Notes under the pieces: generated by a model | Told to the model about the DNA's origin: nothing | What the model saw: only the letters and a program-made list of their open reading frames with translations | Database searches by the model: none | Translations under genes and position numbers: made by a program | Source: Gammaproteobacteria bacterium UBA7449 | GTDB lineage: Bacteria > Pseudomonadota > Gammaproteobacteria > Pseudomonadales > Pseudohongiellaceae | Direction of reading: 5' to 3' | DNA length: 50,150 nt | Assembly: GCA_002477465.1 (NCBI GenBank) | Contig: DLPV01000046.1 | Coordinates: 1-50,150, forward strand | Shown here: positions 8,396 to 16,913 of the stretch, in pieces | How the letters are laid out: every line of letters starts with the position of its first letter | Numbering within the stretch: the stretch's first letter is position 1

Positions 8396-9658
8396 ATGAA
8401 ATGGCATGAAAACTTCTCTAAATTGCTTGGCGTCTGCTCTCTTGGGCTGGCTCTGCTATTTGCCAGCGCGGCGACCCAGGCTCTGCCCGTGACGGGGCTT
8501 TACAGCGAGCATATGGCAGTTGCGAATGAGAGCGACGCGGAACGCAGTCGGGCTTTCAGAGAGGCTCTGCAAGCAGTCATTCTCCGGGTCACTGGAGAGC
8601 CACAGTGGCTAGATCATCCCACGATCATAGCAGCGGTCGAAAACGCCCAGAGCTATGTCGAGGCAATTGGTTACTCCAGCGAGTTTATCGCTGTTCCGGC
8701 TGAGGTGGCAGCGCGAGCTGCGCAGTCGACGGACGTGACAGGGACGGCCGAGACGACAGGGACGACCGAGGCAACAGAGATAACACAGATGCCGGGTGCA
8801 GCAGTGGAGCCAACTGTTGCCACGCCTGAACCTGATGCTAATCAAGCTGAAGTTTCTGCTCCCTTAATTCCGACTACGCGGGAACAACGCTATATCGATG
8901 TGGATTTCTCTTCAGCGCTGATCGATGAGCTTCTCACTACAGCGAATATCCCCATCTGGGACAGCAATCGTCCCAGTGTGCTGGTATGGATGGCGCTGCA
9001 GGATGAGACCGGCAATCGCAGCCTAATGACTGCCGATATCAATAACGACATCATTGAATTGATTCAGGAGTTTGCCGATCGCCGCGGTTTGCCCGTACTG
9101 TTTCCGGTTCTTGATTTTGAAGACCGCCGCAGTCTTAACGAAGACCTGGTGTGGACGCTAAATGAAGAAGCGATTCGCAAGGCGAGTAACCGCTATGGGG
9201 CAGACAGCATTCTCACTGGCAGACTGCATTTTACCGCCAGCGGCGAATTGGTAGGTCTCTGGCAGTTCCTGTTCCAGGACGAGGCCGATGTCTTTGATGG
9301 CTTCTCCACAGATTTGCGGGAATACCTGCATGGGCCGCTGGCACGAGTGACTTCGCAGCTAGCGAGCTATTTTGCAATCGTGCCCGAATCTGCGACCAGG
9401 GAGATGGTGCAGTTACGCGTTGATGGGGTGGGAAGTCTGCAGGAATATTCATCACTTCTATCCTATGTCAGCGGCCTTGGTTTGGTGGAATCTGTGAGTC
9501 CGGCGCAGCTTGATGGTGAAAGGCTTGAACTCCGGCTGGGGTTGGTCGGAGACGCCCAGCAGTTATTCGAACTAATAGCGCTGGACCGGGATTTATTGCC
9601 CATTGAAGGCGTTGCGTCGGACGCTTCAGATGTGCTGCACTACCGGTGGACACGATAG
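8396..9658 (+). CDS. DUF2066 family exported protein
   Basis: A 420-residue protein with an N-terminal signal peptide ending near ATQALP, followed by a DUF2066-like body (VTGLYSEHMAVANESDAERS, ALQAVILRVTGEP). The family is conserved in gammaproteobacteria near purM and hda, without a firm function. Residues about 107-130 form a Thr/Glu/Gly low-complexity insertion (TGTAETTGTTEATEIT), apparently a decayed short tandem repeat. GGAG about 12 bases upstream supports the ATG at 8396. The stop lies 15 bases before hda, so the two are probably co-transcribed. Confidence 0.85.
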   Translation: MKWHENFSKLLGVCSLGLALLFASAATQALPVTGLYSEHMAVANESDAERSRAFREALQAVILRVTGEPQWLDHPTIIAAVENAQSYVEAIGYSSEFIAVPAEVAARAAQSTDVTGTAETTGTTEATEITQMPGAAVEPTVATPEPDANQAEVSAPLIPTTREQRYIDVDFSSALIDELLTTANIPIWDSNRPSVLVWMALQDETGNRSLMTADINNDIIELIQEFADRRGLPVLFPVLDFEDRRSLNEDLVWTLNEEAIRKASNRYGADSILTGRLHFTASGELVGLWQFLFQDEADVFDGFSTDLREYLHGPLARVTSQLASYFAIVPESATREMVQLRVDGVGSLQEYSSLLSYVSGLGLVESVSPAQLDGERLELRLGLVGDAQQLFELIALDRDLLPIEGVASDASDVLHYRWTR

Positions 9659-9673
9659 GCGCCAGATACCGTC

Positions 9674-10375
9674 ATGAGTAGCGATTCCCTCACTCAGCTC
9701 GTGCTGGGTATGCGTCTTAGCGACGACGCAACATTCAGTAATTTCCTGATTGCCCCTGAGAATCAGCAGCTGGTCTCTGCATTACAGAGCGCTTTGACTG
9801 GTGGGCAGCTGATCTATCTCTGGGGCGCGCGCGGCAGTGGTCGCAGCCATTTGTTGCAAGCAATTTGCCATGCTTACTATGAGGCTGGCGCACCCGTGTT
9901 ATACCTGCCGCTGGCTGAGAAGGGCGGGTTGGCTCCAGAAATTCTGCAGCAAACCAGTTCCCTGAGTCTGGTGTGTCTTGATGATATTTCCCAGATTGGT
10001 AGCGATGAGAAATGGCAGGAAGCCGTTTTCCATAGTGTTAACGAGATGACGGAAAGCGGTGTTTCGCTGGTCGTGAGTGCAGATTGTGCGCCCAGAGATT
10101 TGCCGCTCTCGCTCAAGGATTTACGGTCACGATTGCAGCGCGGTCTGACTTTTCAGCTGCATGCGGCAAATGATGCATTCAAGCAGCAGATTCTGCAGCG
10201 GCGTGCGCAACTGCGGGGTATCGAACTCAGTGATCAGGTCTGCGATTTTATCCTGTTACGATCAAACCGAAGCATGCCTGCATTGATGTCTGTGCTACAG
10301 AAATTGGATGATGCGTCGCTGCAACGCCAGCGCCGCGTTACGGTGCCACTGATTAAGGAAATCATGAACTGGTAG
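9674..10375 (+). CDS. hda: Hda, DnaA regulatory inactivator
   Basis: Hda joins the DNA-loaded sliding clamp and stimulates ATP hydrolysis by DnaA, preventing re-initiation of replication. The 233-residue protein has an N-terminal clamp-binding motif (QLVLGMRL) and an AAA+ fold with Walker A-like GARGSGRSH. It also has LVCLDDISQIG at Walker B and the arginine-rich RDLPLSLKDLRSRLQ segment. The Walker A lysine is replaced by arginine (GSGRS). It follows the DUF2066 gene by 15 bases. Its last 14 bases overlap the end of the convergent DUF2069 gene. Confidence 0.9.
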   Translation: MSSDSLTQLVLGMRLSDDATFSNFLIAPENQQLVSALQSALTGGQLIYLWGARGSGRSHLLQAICHAYYEAGAPVLYLPLAEKGGLAPEILQQTSSLSLVCLDDISQIGSDEKWQEAVFHSVNEMTESGVSLVVSADCAPRDLPLSLKDLRSRLQRGLTFQLHAANDAFKQQILQRRAQLRGIELSDQVCDFILLRSNRSMPALMSVLQKLDDASLQRQRRVTVPLIKEIMNW

Positions 10376-10766
10376 TGGTATCCGGCGCTTTAGTGCGCGC
10401 CAGTTTCAGATATAGCATCACCGTACAGAAAAGAATCGCGCTTAGCCCCACTTCCACCAGGCCATTGATCAGGCGGGCTGAGTCAAACGCCACCAACACT
10501 CCGTGCATGAAATAGAGCAATACCACGAGGCTGAACCAAATGAGCTGGCTTGCTTTGCCGCCATGCACGACGCCAATGAAAATTAGCAGCGGCAGCGACT
10601 GAAGCAGCCAGATCACCGGGGTAGCCACGCTAAAGCGATCCAGCGCGGTAAGGCTGATGAACAGGAACAGGGCAAGCAAGCCGTAATAGCAACCCAGTAT
10701 GATTCGATGCGCCAGCAGCAGGCGCGCATTTGTTGCTGGTTGCTCAGACATCGCGGTTCTACCCAA
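10362..10766 (-). CDS. DUF2069 family small membrane protein
   Basis: A 134-residue protein with four predicted membrane helices (for example IILGCYYGLLALFLFISLTA and VIWLLQSLPLLIFIGVV). It matches DUF2069, an inner-membrane family usually found beside wrbA-like genes. Function unknown. Its start overlaps the end of the wrbA-like gene by 8 bases, and its end overlaps hda tail to tail by 14 bases. The surrounding order (hda, DUF2069, wrbA, arsC, yihY) is common in gammaproteobacteria. Confidence 0.8.
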   Translation of the reverse strand: MGRTAMSEQPATNARLLLAHRIILGCYYGLLALFLFISLTALDRFSVATPVIWLLQSLPLLIFIGVVHGGKASQLIWFSLVVLLYFMHGVLVAFDSARLINGLVEVGLSAILFCTVMLYLKLARTKAPDTTTSS

Positions 10767-11355
10767 GCAGTGTTCGACCGAGTCTGGCGATGCGTTTACC
10801 TAGCGCCATACACAGTTCAGTTTCATCGGTGCTGAGATTCGCGTCTGATTCCAGGCCGGCGACATGGCTGGCGCCATAGGGAGTCCCACCCGTCTGCGTG
10901 CGGTTAAGCGCTGCCTCGGAGTAAGGGATGCCGCAATAAATCATGCCGTGATGAAGCATAGGTATTGCCATATTAAGCAGTGTAGCCTCTTGCCCCCCAT
11001 GCATGGTTGAGGTAGAGGTAAAGGTGGCGAAGGGTTTGTCGATCAACGCCCCTGCAGCCCAAAGTGCACCGCTACTGTCGATGAAATATTTTAATGGTGC
11101 CGCCATCTGCCCGAAGCGTGTGGGGCTGCCGACAATCAGGCCGGCGCAGTTTTTTAACTCATCCTGACTGCAGTAGACAGCACCAGTATCCGGCACAGCC
11201 GGCGCCGTGGCCTCGTGGTCAGGGGAAACGCTGGGCACCGTGCGCAGCATTGCTTCCATACCTGCCGTCGACTCTACGCCGCGTGCAATGTGCTGTGCCA
11301 TCTTTGCAGTCGCGCCAGAGCGGCTGTAATAAAGAACTAAAACGTAAGAGTCCAT
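10759..11355 (-). CDS. wrbA: WrbA-type NAD(P)H:quinone oxidoreductase (flavodoxin fold)
   Basis: WrbA-like enzymes bind FMN and reduce quinones by two electrons, limiting radical formation. The 198-residue protein opens with VLVLYYSRSGATAKMAQHIA, the flavodoxin phosphate loop. It carries the family marks GSPTRFGQMAAPLKYFID, SSGALWAAGALIDKPFATFTSTSTMHGGQE and the C-terminal GTPYGASHVAG. It sits two bases from arsC upstream and overlaps the DUF2069 gene downstream, so an arsC-wrbA-DUF2069 operon is likely. Confidence 0.88.
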   Translation of the reverse strand: MDSYVLVLYYSRSGATAKMAQHIARGVESTAGMEAMLRTVPSVSPDHEATAPAVPDTGAVYCSQDELKNCAGLIVGSPTRFGQMAAPLKYFIDSSGALWAAGALIDKPFATFTSTSTMHGGQEATLLNMAIPMLHHGMIYCGIPYSEAALNRTQTGGTPYGASHVAGLESDANLSTDETELCMALGKRIARLGRTLLG

Positions 11356-11357
11356 TT

Positions 11358-11714
11358 CTAATCCTCGAGTAACTCCACTACTCGCTTAGGAGGGCGGCCA
11401 ATAACCGCGCGTTCGCCGCGAACAATGATGGGGCGTTCAACAAGGCGTGGGTTTTTGGCGACAATTTCAAACACGATGTCCTCACTAAGAGAGCTGTCGT
11501 CGAGCTGGTACTGTTTGTACTCAGCCTCACCCCGTCTGAGAATATCGCGGATACCCAGGCCAAGCTTGCGCAGTAATTCTTCCAGTTCTCCCCGATCGGG
11601 TGGCTGATCAAGATACAAAACCACCCGCGGGGTAATGTCGCTTTCTTCTAGCAGGGCCAGTGCGGCTCGGGACTTTGAGCAGCGTGGATTGTGATAGAGA
11701 GTGATATCGCTCAT
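11358..11714 (-). CDS. arsC: ArsC-family, glutaredoxin-dependent arsenate reductase
   Basis: A 118-residue thioredoxin-fold protein. The catalytic cysteine is in LYHNPRCSKSRAAL, and the family's arginines appear in LRRGEAEYK and RPIIVRGERAVIGRPP. ArsC reduces arsenate to arsenite using glutathione and glutaredoxin. No arsenic efflux or arsR gene is nearby. As in many gammaproteobacteria, the stand-alone copy next to wrbA may have a different or housekeeping role. Confidence 0.9.
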   Translation of the reverse strand: MSDITLYHNPRCSKSRAALALLEESDITPRVVLYLDQPPDRGELEELLRKLGLGIRDILRRGEAEYKQYQLDDSSLSEDIVFEIVAKNPRLVERPIIVRGERAVIGRPPKRVVELLED

Positions 11715-11725
11715 AGGGTTTTGAC

Positions 11726-13078
11726 CTATCCTGCGGGCTTACTGTCCAGGTCGATAAACTTCCGCTTTCCGCAGTCTCTTTCAATAGCTGCGGTGAGATC
11801 GTCCTGAAAGCTCCTGATCTGACGCAAGCCTGGACTGTCGTGTGCCAGGGCAAGCTTGTCCTTATTACAATGACGCAGGGCACGCCAGATGTCTACTATC
11901 GTGCAGTCTTCGACAGAGTGGGTTGGCAGATAACGCGGTGGCTGATGGCTCGTAGCGGCAATTAAACCTATCTGCTCTAGTGCTTCCAGCGCTTCTTCCA
12001 CGAGGTTCGTGCTCGCGTGCAGTTTCTCGGCGAGCTCTGACTCAGTGAGTGGCGCCTCATTGTCCCGGAAGCCACTTATAATTGTCAGTGCTACGGCGAG
12101 GCTAATCTGTTCCTTCTGCGCGATGCTCAGTGCAAGTTTGGTACGACCAGAGCGAGTCTTGGCTGGATTCTGGTGGTAGTAGGCGATACTGCTACCTACC
12201 AGGGCGACAAGCCAACCGATATAAATAAAAAACATGACGGCAATTGCGGAGGCGAATGCCAGGTAGATGTTCTCTTTCGCGGAAGCCACAAAAAGACCCT
12301 GGAACACCGAGCCCATCAGCTTCCATATAATCGTTGTGACGAGCCCGCCAATGAAAGCCGAGCTGAACTGCACCTTGGTGTTGGGCAGAAAGCTATAGGC
12401 AAAAGCAAAAGCCAGAGACATAAGCAGGATTGAGGCAGTAAAAGCAGCGGCCTCGATCAGCATGCCGCCAAACATAAGATTCTGCAGCAGAGTCTCGAAA
12501 AAATTCGTATTGATATAGGAGGTCAGACTGATCGACATAAACAGGAGCAGAGGGCTTACGATCACAGCAAACAGATACTCGCTGACCCGGTTGGACCATG
12601 AGCGACCTTTTTCCACGGCCCAAATGTAATTAAACGAGGACTCTATTTTGCGCATCATATCCAGCACGATGTAGAGCAGGATGCCAACACTGGTGATACC
12701 AATCAGTTCTACCTGCAGATTGTCCACGTAGGACAAAATCTGTGTCGTGAGTTCGGCGCTACGCTCACCTAGCGGCTGCAGCAGAGTCAAAAGCGTTGGT
12801 TCCATGGCGTTATGCACGCCGAGGCTTTTGAGTACGGCAAAAGTCAGGGCAAACAGGGGGAAAAAGCCTATGACAGTCGTGAACACGAGGCTCATGGCCC
12901 TGAGTGACAACTGTTCCTGGGTGAGGTCGCGCACAACAGCAACGATGATTTGGCTGGTACGAATCAGGAAGCGCTTCCACAGGGGTTGAGACTGCAGTTG
13001 CTCCACCCAGAGGATGCATTGAATACGCTCACGCAGCGCATGAATGCGTGACTGAATGCTGCTCAACTGCAAGGCCAT
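11726..13078 (-). CDS. YihY/virulence factor BrkB family membrane protein
   Basis: A 450-residue protein with about six membrane helices in its N-terminal 300 residues (LSLRAMSLVFTTVIGFFPLFALTFAVL, VGILLYIVLDMM, VMFFIYIGWLVALVGSSIAYY). This is the YihY family, once wrongly called ribonuclease BN. The C-terminal ~130 residues form a soluble winged-helix-like region (LTESELAEKLHASTNLVEEALEALEQIGLIAAT) common in longer members. Substrate and function are unknown. It is first in the likely yihY-arsC-wrbA-DUF2069 unit. Confidence 0.86.
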   Translation of the reverse strand: MALQLSSIQSRIHALRERIQCILWVEQLQSQPLWKRFLIRTSQIIVAVVRDLTQEQLSLRAMSLVFTTVIGFFPLFALTFAVLKSLGVHNAMEPTLLTLLQPLGERSAELTTQILSYVDNLQVELIGITSVGILLYIVLDMMRKIESSFNYIWAVEKGRSWSNRVSEYLFAVIVSPLLLFMSISLTSYINTNFFETLLQNLMFGGMLIEAAAFTASILLMSLAFAFAYSFLPNTKVQFSSAFIGGLVTTIIWKLMGSVFQGLFVASAKENIYLAFASAIAVMFFIYIGWLVALVGSSIAYYHQNPAKTRSGRTKLALSIAQKEQISLAVALTIISGFRDNEAPLTESELAEKLHASTNLVEEALEALEQIGLIAATSHQPPRYLPTHSVEDCTIVDIWRALRHCNKDKLALAHDSPGLRQIRSFQDDLTAAIERDCGKRKFIDLDSKPAG

Positions 13079-13219
13079 GGGATTCCCAGGGTGAGTTCCG
13101 GTGATTATTATACGAGATTAGCCGCTGACTGACTGTTTCGGCATCTAATCGGTTTGGTTTAAGCAGGTTTTATGAGCGGCTTCTATTTGAGTTCTGTGTG
13201 AGTTCTGTGCGAGTCCTAT

Positions 13220-13513
13220 ATGGGTTATGAAGTGACCGACGCGACTGTTGCGCTGACGGGCCTGATCCGGGGCAGGGTACAGGGCGTGTTTTTTCGGGCT
13301 GAAACCCTGGCTCGAGCACGCAAACTGGGGCTTAAGGGCTGGGTTAAAAACACCAGAGAAGGTGATGTGGCAGTGTTGCTGGCGGGTCCTGAAGAGGACG
13401 TGCGCAGCATGCAAAATTGGCTACGCAGCGACCCGCCGCTGGCTCGCGTCGACAGTGTTGAACTCACTGAATGCGCGCCGCCCGCATGCAGCGGGTTTGA
13501 GATTCGCTATTAG
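13220..13513 (+). CDS. acyP: Acylphosphatase
   Basis: A 97-residue enzyme hydrolysing carboxyl-phosphate bonds such as acetyl phosphate. The catalytic arginine lies in GRVQGVFFR and the catalytic asparagine in KGWVKNTREGDV. The ATG at 13220 lacks a ribosome binding site; a GTG four codons later (13232) is an alternative start. Just upstream is a short imperfect repeat of GAGTTCTGTG. The stop is immediately followed by the stop of the convergent proS gene, with no spacer. Confidence 0.92.
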   Translation: MGYEVTDATVALTGLIRGRVQGVFFRAETLARARKLGLKGWVKNTREGDVAVLLAGPEEDVRSMQNWLRSDPPLARVDSVELTECAPPACSGFEIRY

Positions 13514-15262
13514 CTACTGCTGATCGCGATGTTTTTGCCACAGGGTCTCGATAAATGGCATGACCGAATCCTGCGGCAAGGCCTGTTTTTCTCCACTCCG
13601 CCGGGAAAAATATTCCACGGACTGATCGGCCAAGCCTCGTGCAGATACCACCAGACGGTGAGGAATGCCCAGCAACTCAGATTCTGCGAATTTCACCCCG
13701 GGGCTGGTCTTCTTGTCCCGGTCATCCAGCAATACTTCCATTCCCAGGGCGCTGGCCTGGGCATATAGCGTTTCCGAAATCTCCACTACCTGAGCCGACT
13801 TGTGTGCATCCAGTTGTACGATGATGAGATGGAAGGGGGCGATATTTTCTGGCCAGATAATGCCGCGATCATCATGGTTCTGTTCTATGCATGCAGCCAC
13901 AACCCGCGTTACACCAATGCCATAACATCCCATGGGCATCACAACAGCTTTGCCCTGTTCGTCCAGTACCTTTGCCCCCAGCGACTCACTGTACTTCTTG
14001 CCGAGCTGAAAAATATGGCCTACCTCGATGCCGCGCTTGATGGATAGGGTGCCTTGACCATCCGGGCTGGGGTCACCTTCCTGCACCTTGCGCAGATCCG
14101 AGACTTCGCCATACTTGCAGTCAGTGCCCCAATTCGCGTCAAGCAGATGGCTGTCTTGTTGATTGGCACCGCACACGAAATTTTTGAGCGCCACCACGCT
14201 GGTATCGGCCACGGTTCGTATCTGCAGGCCAACCGGGCCGATGGAGCCGGGTTTGCAGCCCAATGCATTTTCAATGTCCTCATCTGAGGCAAAGCTTACA
14301 GGTGAGTAGACACCCTTGAGCTTCTGCGCCTTGGTTTCACTCAGTTCCTGATCGCCGCGCAGGAGCAGGGCAATGAGGTTATCGCTCTTTTCCCCATTTT
14401 CATCGGCGGCGTGAATCACAAGCATTTTGACGATTTGTCTGGGCGCGACGTCTAGCCTTGTGGCGACGGCATCGATGCTGTGGGCATCGCCGGTATCAAT
14501 GGTTTGGGCATCACGCAGTTCGGTCTCCTGGGGCAGATCAGGCAGCTCGCCCGTGGCCATTTCGATGTTTGCGGCATAGCTGCTGCTATTGCAGAAGACA
14601 ATTTCGTCCTCGCCGGAGTCGGCTAACACATGGAACTCATGGGAAGTGCTGCCCCCAATATTTCCCGAGTCAGCAATCACTGGGCGATAGTTCAAGCCAA
14701 GGCGATCAAAGATGGCGCAGTAAGTCCCATGCATGACCTCATAGGTTTCCTGCAGTGACTCTTCATTCACATGAAAGGAGTAGGCATCTTTCATGATGAA
14801 CTCGCGCGAGCGCATGACGCCAAACCTGGGCCGACGTTCATCGCGAAACTTGGTTTGAATCTGGTAAAGATTGGCTGGCAGCTGTTTGTAGCTGCTGTAC
14901 TCATTGCGGACCAGATCGGTGACGACCTCTTCGTGGGTGGGGCCAAGGCAAAAGTCTCGTTCATGGCGATCCTTAAAGCGCAGGAGCTCCGGCCCCATGG
15001 CTTCCCAGCGTCCTGATTCTTGCCACAGCTCTGCATGCTGGACCACCGGCATGGAAACCTCCATAGCACCTGAGCGATCCATTTCTTCGCGCACAATTTG
15101 GGAGACTTTGTGGAGGACGCGAAGACCCAGCGGCAGCCAGGTGTATAAGCCGCTCGCAAGCTTACGAATCATTCCGGCGCGCAGCATGAGCTGATGGCTG
15201 ATGACTTCAGCATCTGCTGGCGTTTCTTTGAGGGTTGCGATGAGGTATTTGCTGGCGCGCAT
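13514..15262 (-). CDS. proS: ProS, prolyl-tRNA synthetase (bacterial type)
   Basis: Charges tRNA-Pro. The 582-residue protein starts best at the ATG at 15262 (MRASKYLIATLKETPADAEV); a longer frame adds ten unlikely residues. Class II motifs are visible: RFKDRHERDFCLGPTHEEVV, FRDERRPRFGVMRSREFIMKDAYSF and GCYGIGVTRVVAA. The large insertion between motifs 2 and 3 is the editing domain that clears mischarged alanine. It ends in an anticodon-binding domain (LLDDRDKKTSPGVKFAESEL). A terminator for the HU-like gene lies just upstream. Confidence 0.96.
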   Translation of the reverse strand: MRASKYLIATLKETPADAEVISHQLMLRAGMIRKLASGLYTWLPLGLRVLHKVSQIVREEMDRSGAMEVSMPVVQHAELWQESGRWEAMGPELLRFKDRHERDFCLGPTHEEVVTDLVRNEYSSYKQLPANLYQIQTKFRDERRPRFGVMRSREFIMKDAYSFHVNEESLQETYEVMHGTYCAIFDRLGLNYRPVIADSGNIGGSTSHEFHVLADSGEDEIVFCNSSSYAANIEMATGELPDLPQETELRDAQTIDTGDAHSIDAVATRLDVAPRQIVKMLVIHAADENGEKSDNLIALLLRGDQELSETKAQKLKGVYSPVSFASDEDIENALGCKPGSIGPVGLQIRTVADTSVVALKNFVCGANQQDSHLLDANWGTDCKYGEVSDLRKVQEGDPSPDGQGTLSIKRGIEVGHIFQLGKKYSESLGAKVLDEQGKAVVMPMGCYGIGVTRVVAACIEQNHDDRGIIWPENIAPFHLIIVQLDAHKSAQVVEISETLYAQASALGMEVLLDDRDKKTSPGVKFAESELLGIPHRLVVSARGLADQSVEYFSRRSGEKQALPQDSVMPFIETLWQKHRDQQ

Positions 15263-15326
15263 GCTGTTTCCGTTCAAAAAAGAGAGGACCAAAAGACAGG
15301 ACCTAAAAATAGTACCGAAAAAGCAG

Positions 15327-15349
15327 AAAGGCAGCCTAGGGCTGCCTTT
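15327..15349 (-). terminator. Rho-independent terminator of the HU-like gene
   Basis: A 10-bp perfect stem, AAAGGCAGCC / GGCTGCCTTT, with a 3-base loop. On the minus strand it is followed by CTGCTTTTTC. It lies between the HU-like gene (ending at 15411) and the proS start, so it should end HU transcription and give proS its own promoter. Confidence 0.75.
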
Positions 15350-15410
15350 CCAAGTATATCACTGAAGTGCGAAGCACTGCTTTTGCAGCGTCGCTACAGC
15401 TTCATAGAAT

Positions 15411-15791
15411 TTACAGAGCAAATTCTTTGAGTTTCTTCAGAGGCAGAACTTTGACCCTGGTCGTTGCCGGCTTGCGTGGAATGTCCATCAGCTCACCTGG
15501 CTTGAAAGGATTAGGGACGCCTTTGCGCGCTGGACGTGCGGGGCGAACTACTGACTTAATCTTCAGAAGACCAGGCAGAGTGAACTCACCAACGGCGCGC
15601 TTCTTGATGTGACGTTCGATAACAACGCTGAGCTCATCCAGTACAGATGAAACTTCTTTCTTGCTCAGGTTGGTGTTGGTTGCAATTTCATTGAGAATTT
15701 CAGTCTTGGTGAACTTCTTCTGAATTGCTGGTGACTTGCGAGGTTTTGCTGCAGCTTTTTTCTTAGCAGCGGAGGATTTCTTTACAGCCAT
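15411..15791 (-). CDS. HU-family DNA-binding protein with lysine-rich N-terminal tail
   Basis: A 126-residue nucleoid protein. The first ~27 residues are rich in Lys, Ala and Pro (KKSSAAKKKAAAKPRKSP), like a histone H1 tail. The HU/IHF fold follows (FTKTEILNEIATNTNLSKKEVSSVL, IKKRAVGEFTLPGLLKIKSV), ending in the DNA-embracing arm (RPARPARKGVPNPFKPGELM). HU proteins bend and compact DNA as dimers; the tail probably adds non-specific DNA contacts. It is a single-gene unit with a strong terminator after it and a long spacer before it. Confidence 0.9.
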   Translation of the reverse strand: MAVKKSSAAKKKAAAKPRKSPAIQKKFTKTEILNEIATNTNLSKKEVSSVLDELSVVIERHIKKRAVGEFTLPGLLKIKSVVRPARPARKGVPNPFKPGELMDIPRKPATTRVKVLPLKKLKEFAL

Positions 15792-16498
15792 GCCCGTTCT
15801 CTTCGTTAAAGTAATTTATAAGGTTTGTGTTTTGGATGCTGACTTTTAACCACGTCAACTTGGCGTTTACTCAAGTCGTTTATAATAGTTTTTAATTTTC
15901 AGCTATGTCCAAATGCATAGTGCTTTTGGGCTAACGATCAGGGGGTGTATTTATAAAGCATTCACCAGAGCCCCGCAAGTGATTCATGTCACTTTGTCTT
16001 AACTTTCTACTTCGCAAACGTCCCACATACGAAAGTAACAAAGTGCCGTAAAAAATAGCGTCTTTCTTTCCTTTAAACTTTATGTTGGATCGTATTTTGT
16101 CAACCCCTTTCGGTCAAACTTATGGCTGCAATAAACTGCGGGATGATCGTATCGTTAGATTCGGATCAGTGTGTTAGCCCTCAATCCAAGTTCAAAAGCC
16201 ACGGTAGCAGCCCGTGATGGGATTTTGTGCAAGGCTTGATACAACTCAACAGGCTACGAAGCCTGATTGAATAATTCAAAAAATTGACGGTTTTACCCCA
16301 TAACGCAGCGGCCAAAGGTGATTACTGTTGTTAAAGTGATAGGGTATAATCGCCGGCTTTTTAAGGTTTCAGCCTGTGGGCTGGGCGCCTGTTGAATCAG
16401 CTAATTGACAAAACAGCTGAGCAAACAGCCAAATAAACGGCCTAATAAATAGCGGAATGAATAGTTAAGGAAATCGTGAACAGCGGGTCACAGTAATC
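15792..16498. other. 707-base spacer between divergent HU-like and fmdB genes
   Basis: Unusually long for this dense region. No frame looks protein-coding. The first 150 bases are A+T-rich and probably hold the HU-like promoter reading left. A good promoter for the rightward operon lies at 16322-16350. In between is a small hairpin (CACGG tagcagc CCGTG near 16200) and no other recognised element. It could hide a small RNA. Confidence 0.5.
16322..16350 (+). promoter_or_regulatory. Candidate promoter of the fmdB-aspS operon
   Basis: A perfect TATAAT at 16345-16350 is preceded, 17 bases away, by TTACTG. The start codon of fmdB is about 150 bases downstream, giving a long untranslated leader. 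Confidence 0.55.
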
Positions 16499-16873
16499 AT
16501 GCCAATCTACGAATATCAGTGTGAAGAATGCGGCCACCAATTAGAGGCGCTGCACAAGATCAGCGATTCTCCGCTGGTAAATTGTCCGGCGTGTCAGGGA
16601 GCTGGGTTGAGGAAGCTGGTATCGGCCGCAAGTTTTCGCCTGAAAGGCGGCGGTTGGTACGAGACTGATTTCAAAACCGGTGATAAAAAGCAGCTGGCAG
16701 ACTCCGGCAATCAAGCTGCCAAGGGCCGGGATGACTCGTCAAAGGATTCATCAAAACAGGATGCCAAACCTAAAGCGTCGGAAAGTAGTGCTGGGGCGAA
16801 GGGCGACAAAAAGCCTTCTGCCCCAGGATCAGAAAGCAGCAAGTCGTCCAAACAAGCAGCCAAGTCCGGCTAG
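16499..16873 (+). CDS. FmdB-family zinc ribbon protein
   Basis: A 124-residue protein. The first ~45 residues form a zinc ribbon with two CxxC pairs (YQCEECGHQ and VNCPACQGAG). The rest is a hydrophilic, disordered tail rich in Ser, Lys and Ala. The family (FmdB/CxxC_CXXC_SSSS) is typically found directly before aspS, as here. Its function is not established, though a regulatory role has been proposed for the amidase-associated founder. It leads the aspS-yebC-ruvCAB cluster, with aspS starting about 40 bases downstream. Confidence 0.88.
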   Translation: MPIYEYQCEECGHQLEALHKISDSPLVNCPACQGAGLRKLVSAASFRLKGGGWYETDFKTGDKKQLADSGNQAAKGRDDSSKDSSKQDAKPKASESSAGAKGDKKPSAPGSESSKSSKQAAKSG

Positions 16874-16913
16874 TAATAAGTTCGCTGTTCGAGCAAAAGT
16901 TAAGGAAAAAAGT

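Noticed and set aside
16680..16913. N-terminal extension of aspS
   Set aside because: It overlaps fmdB in another frame and adds basic, unconserved sequence before the family's normal start at 16914.
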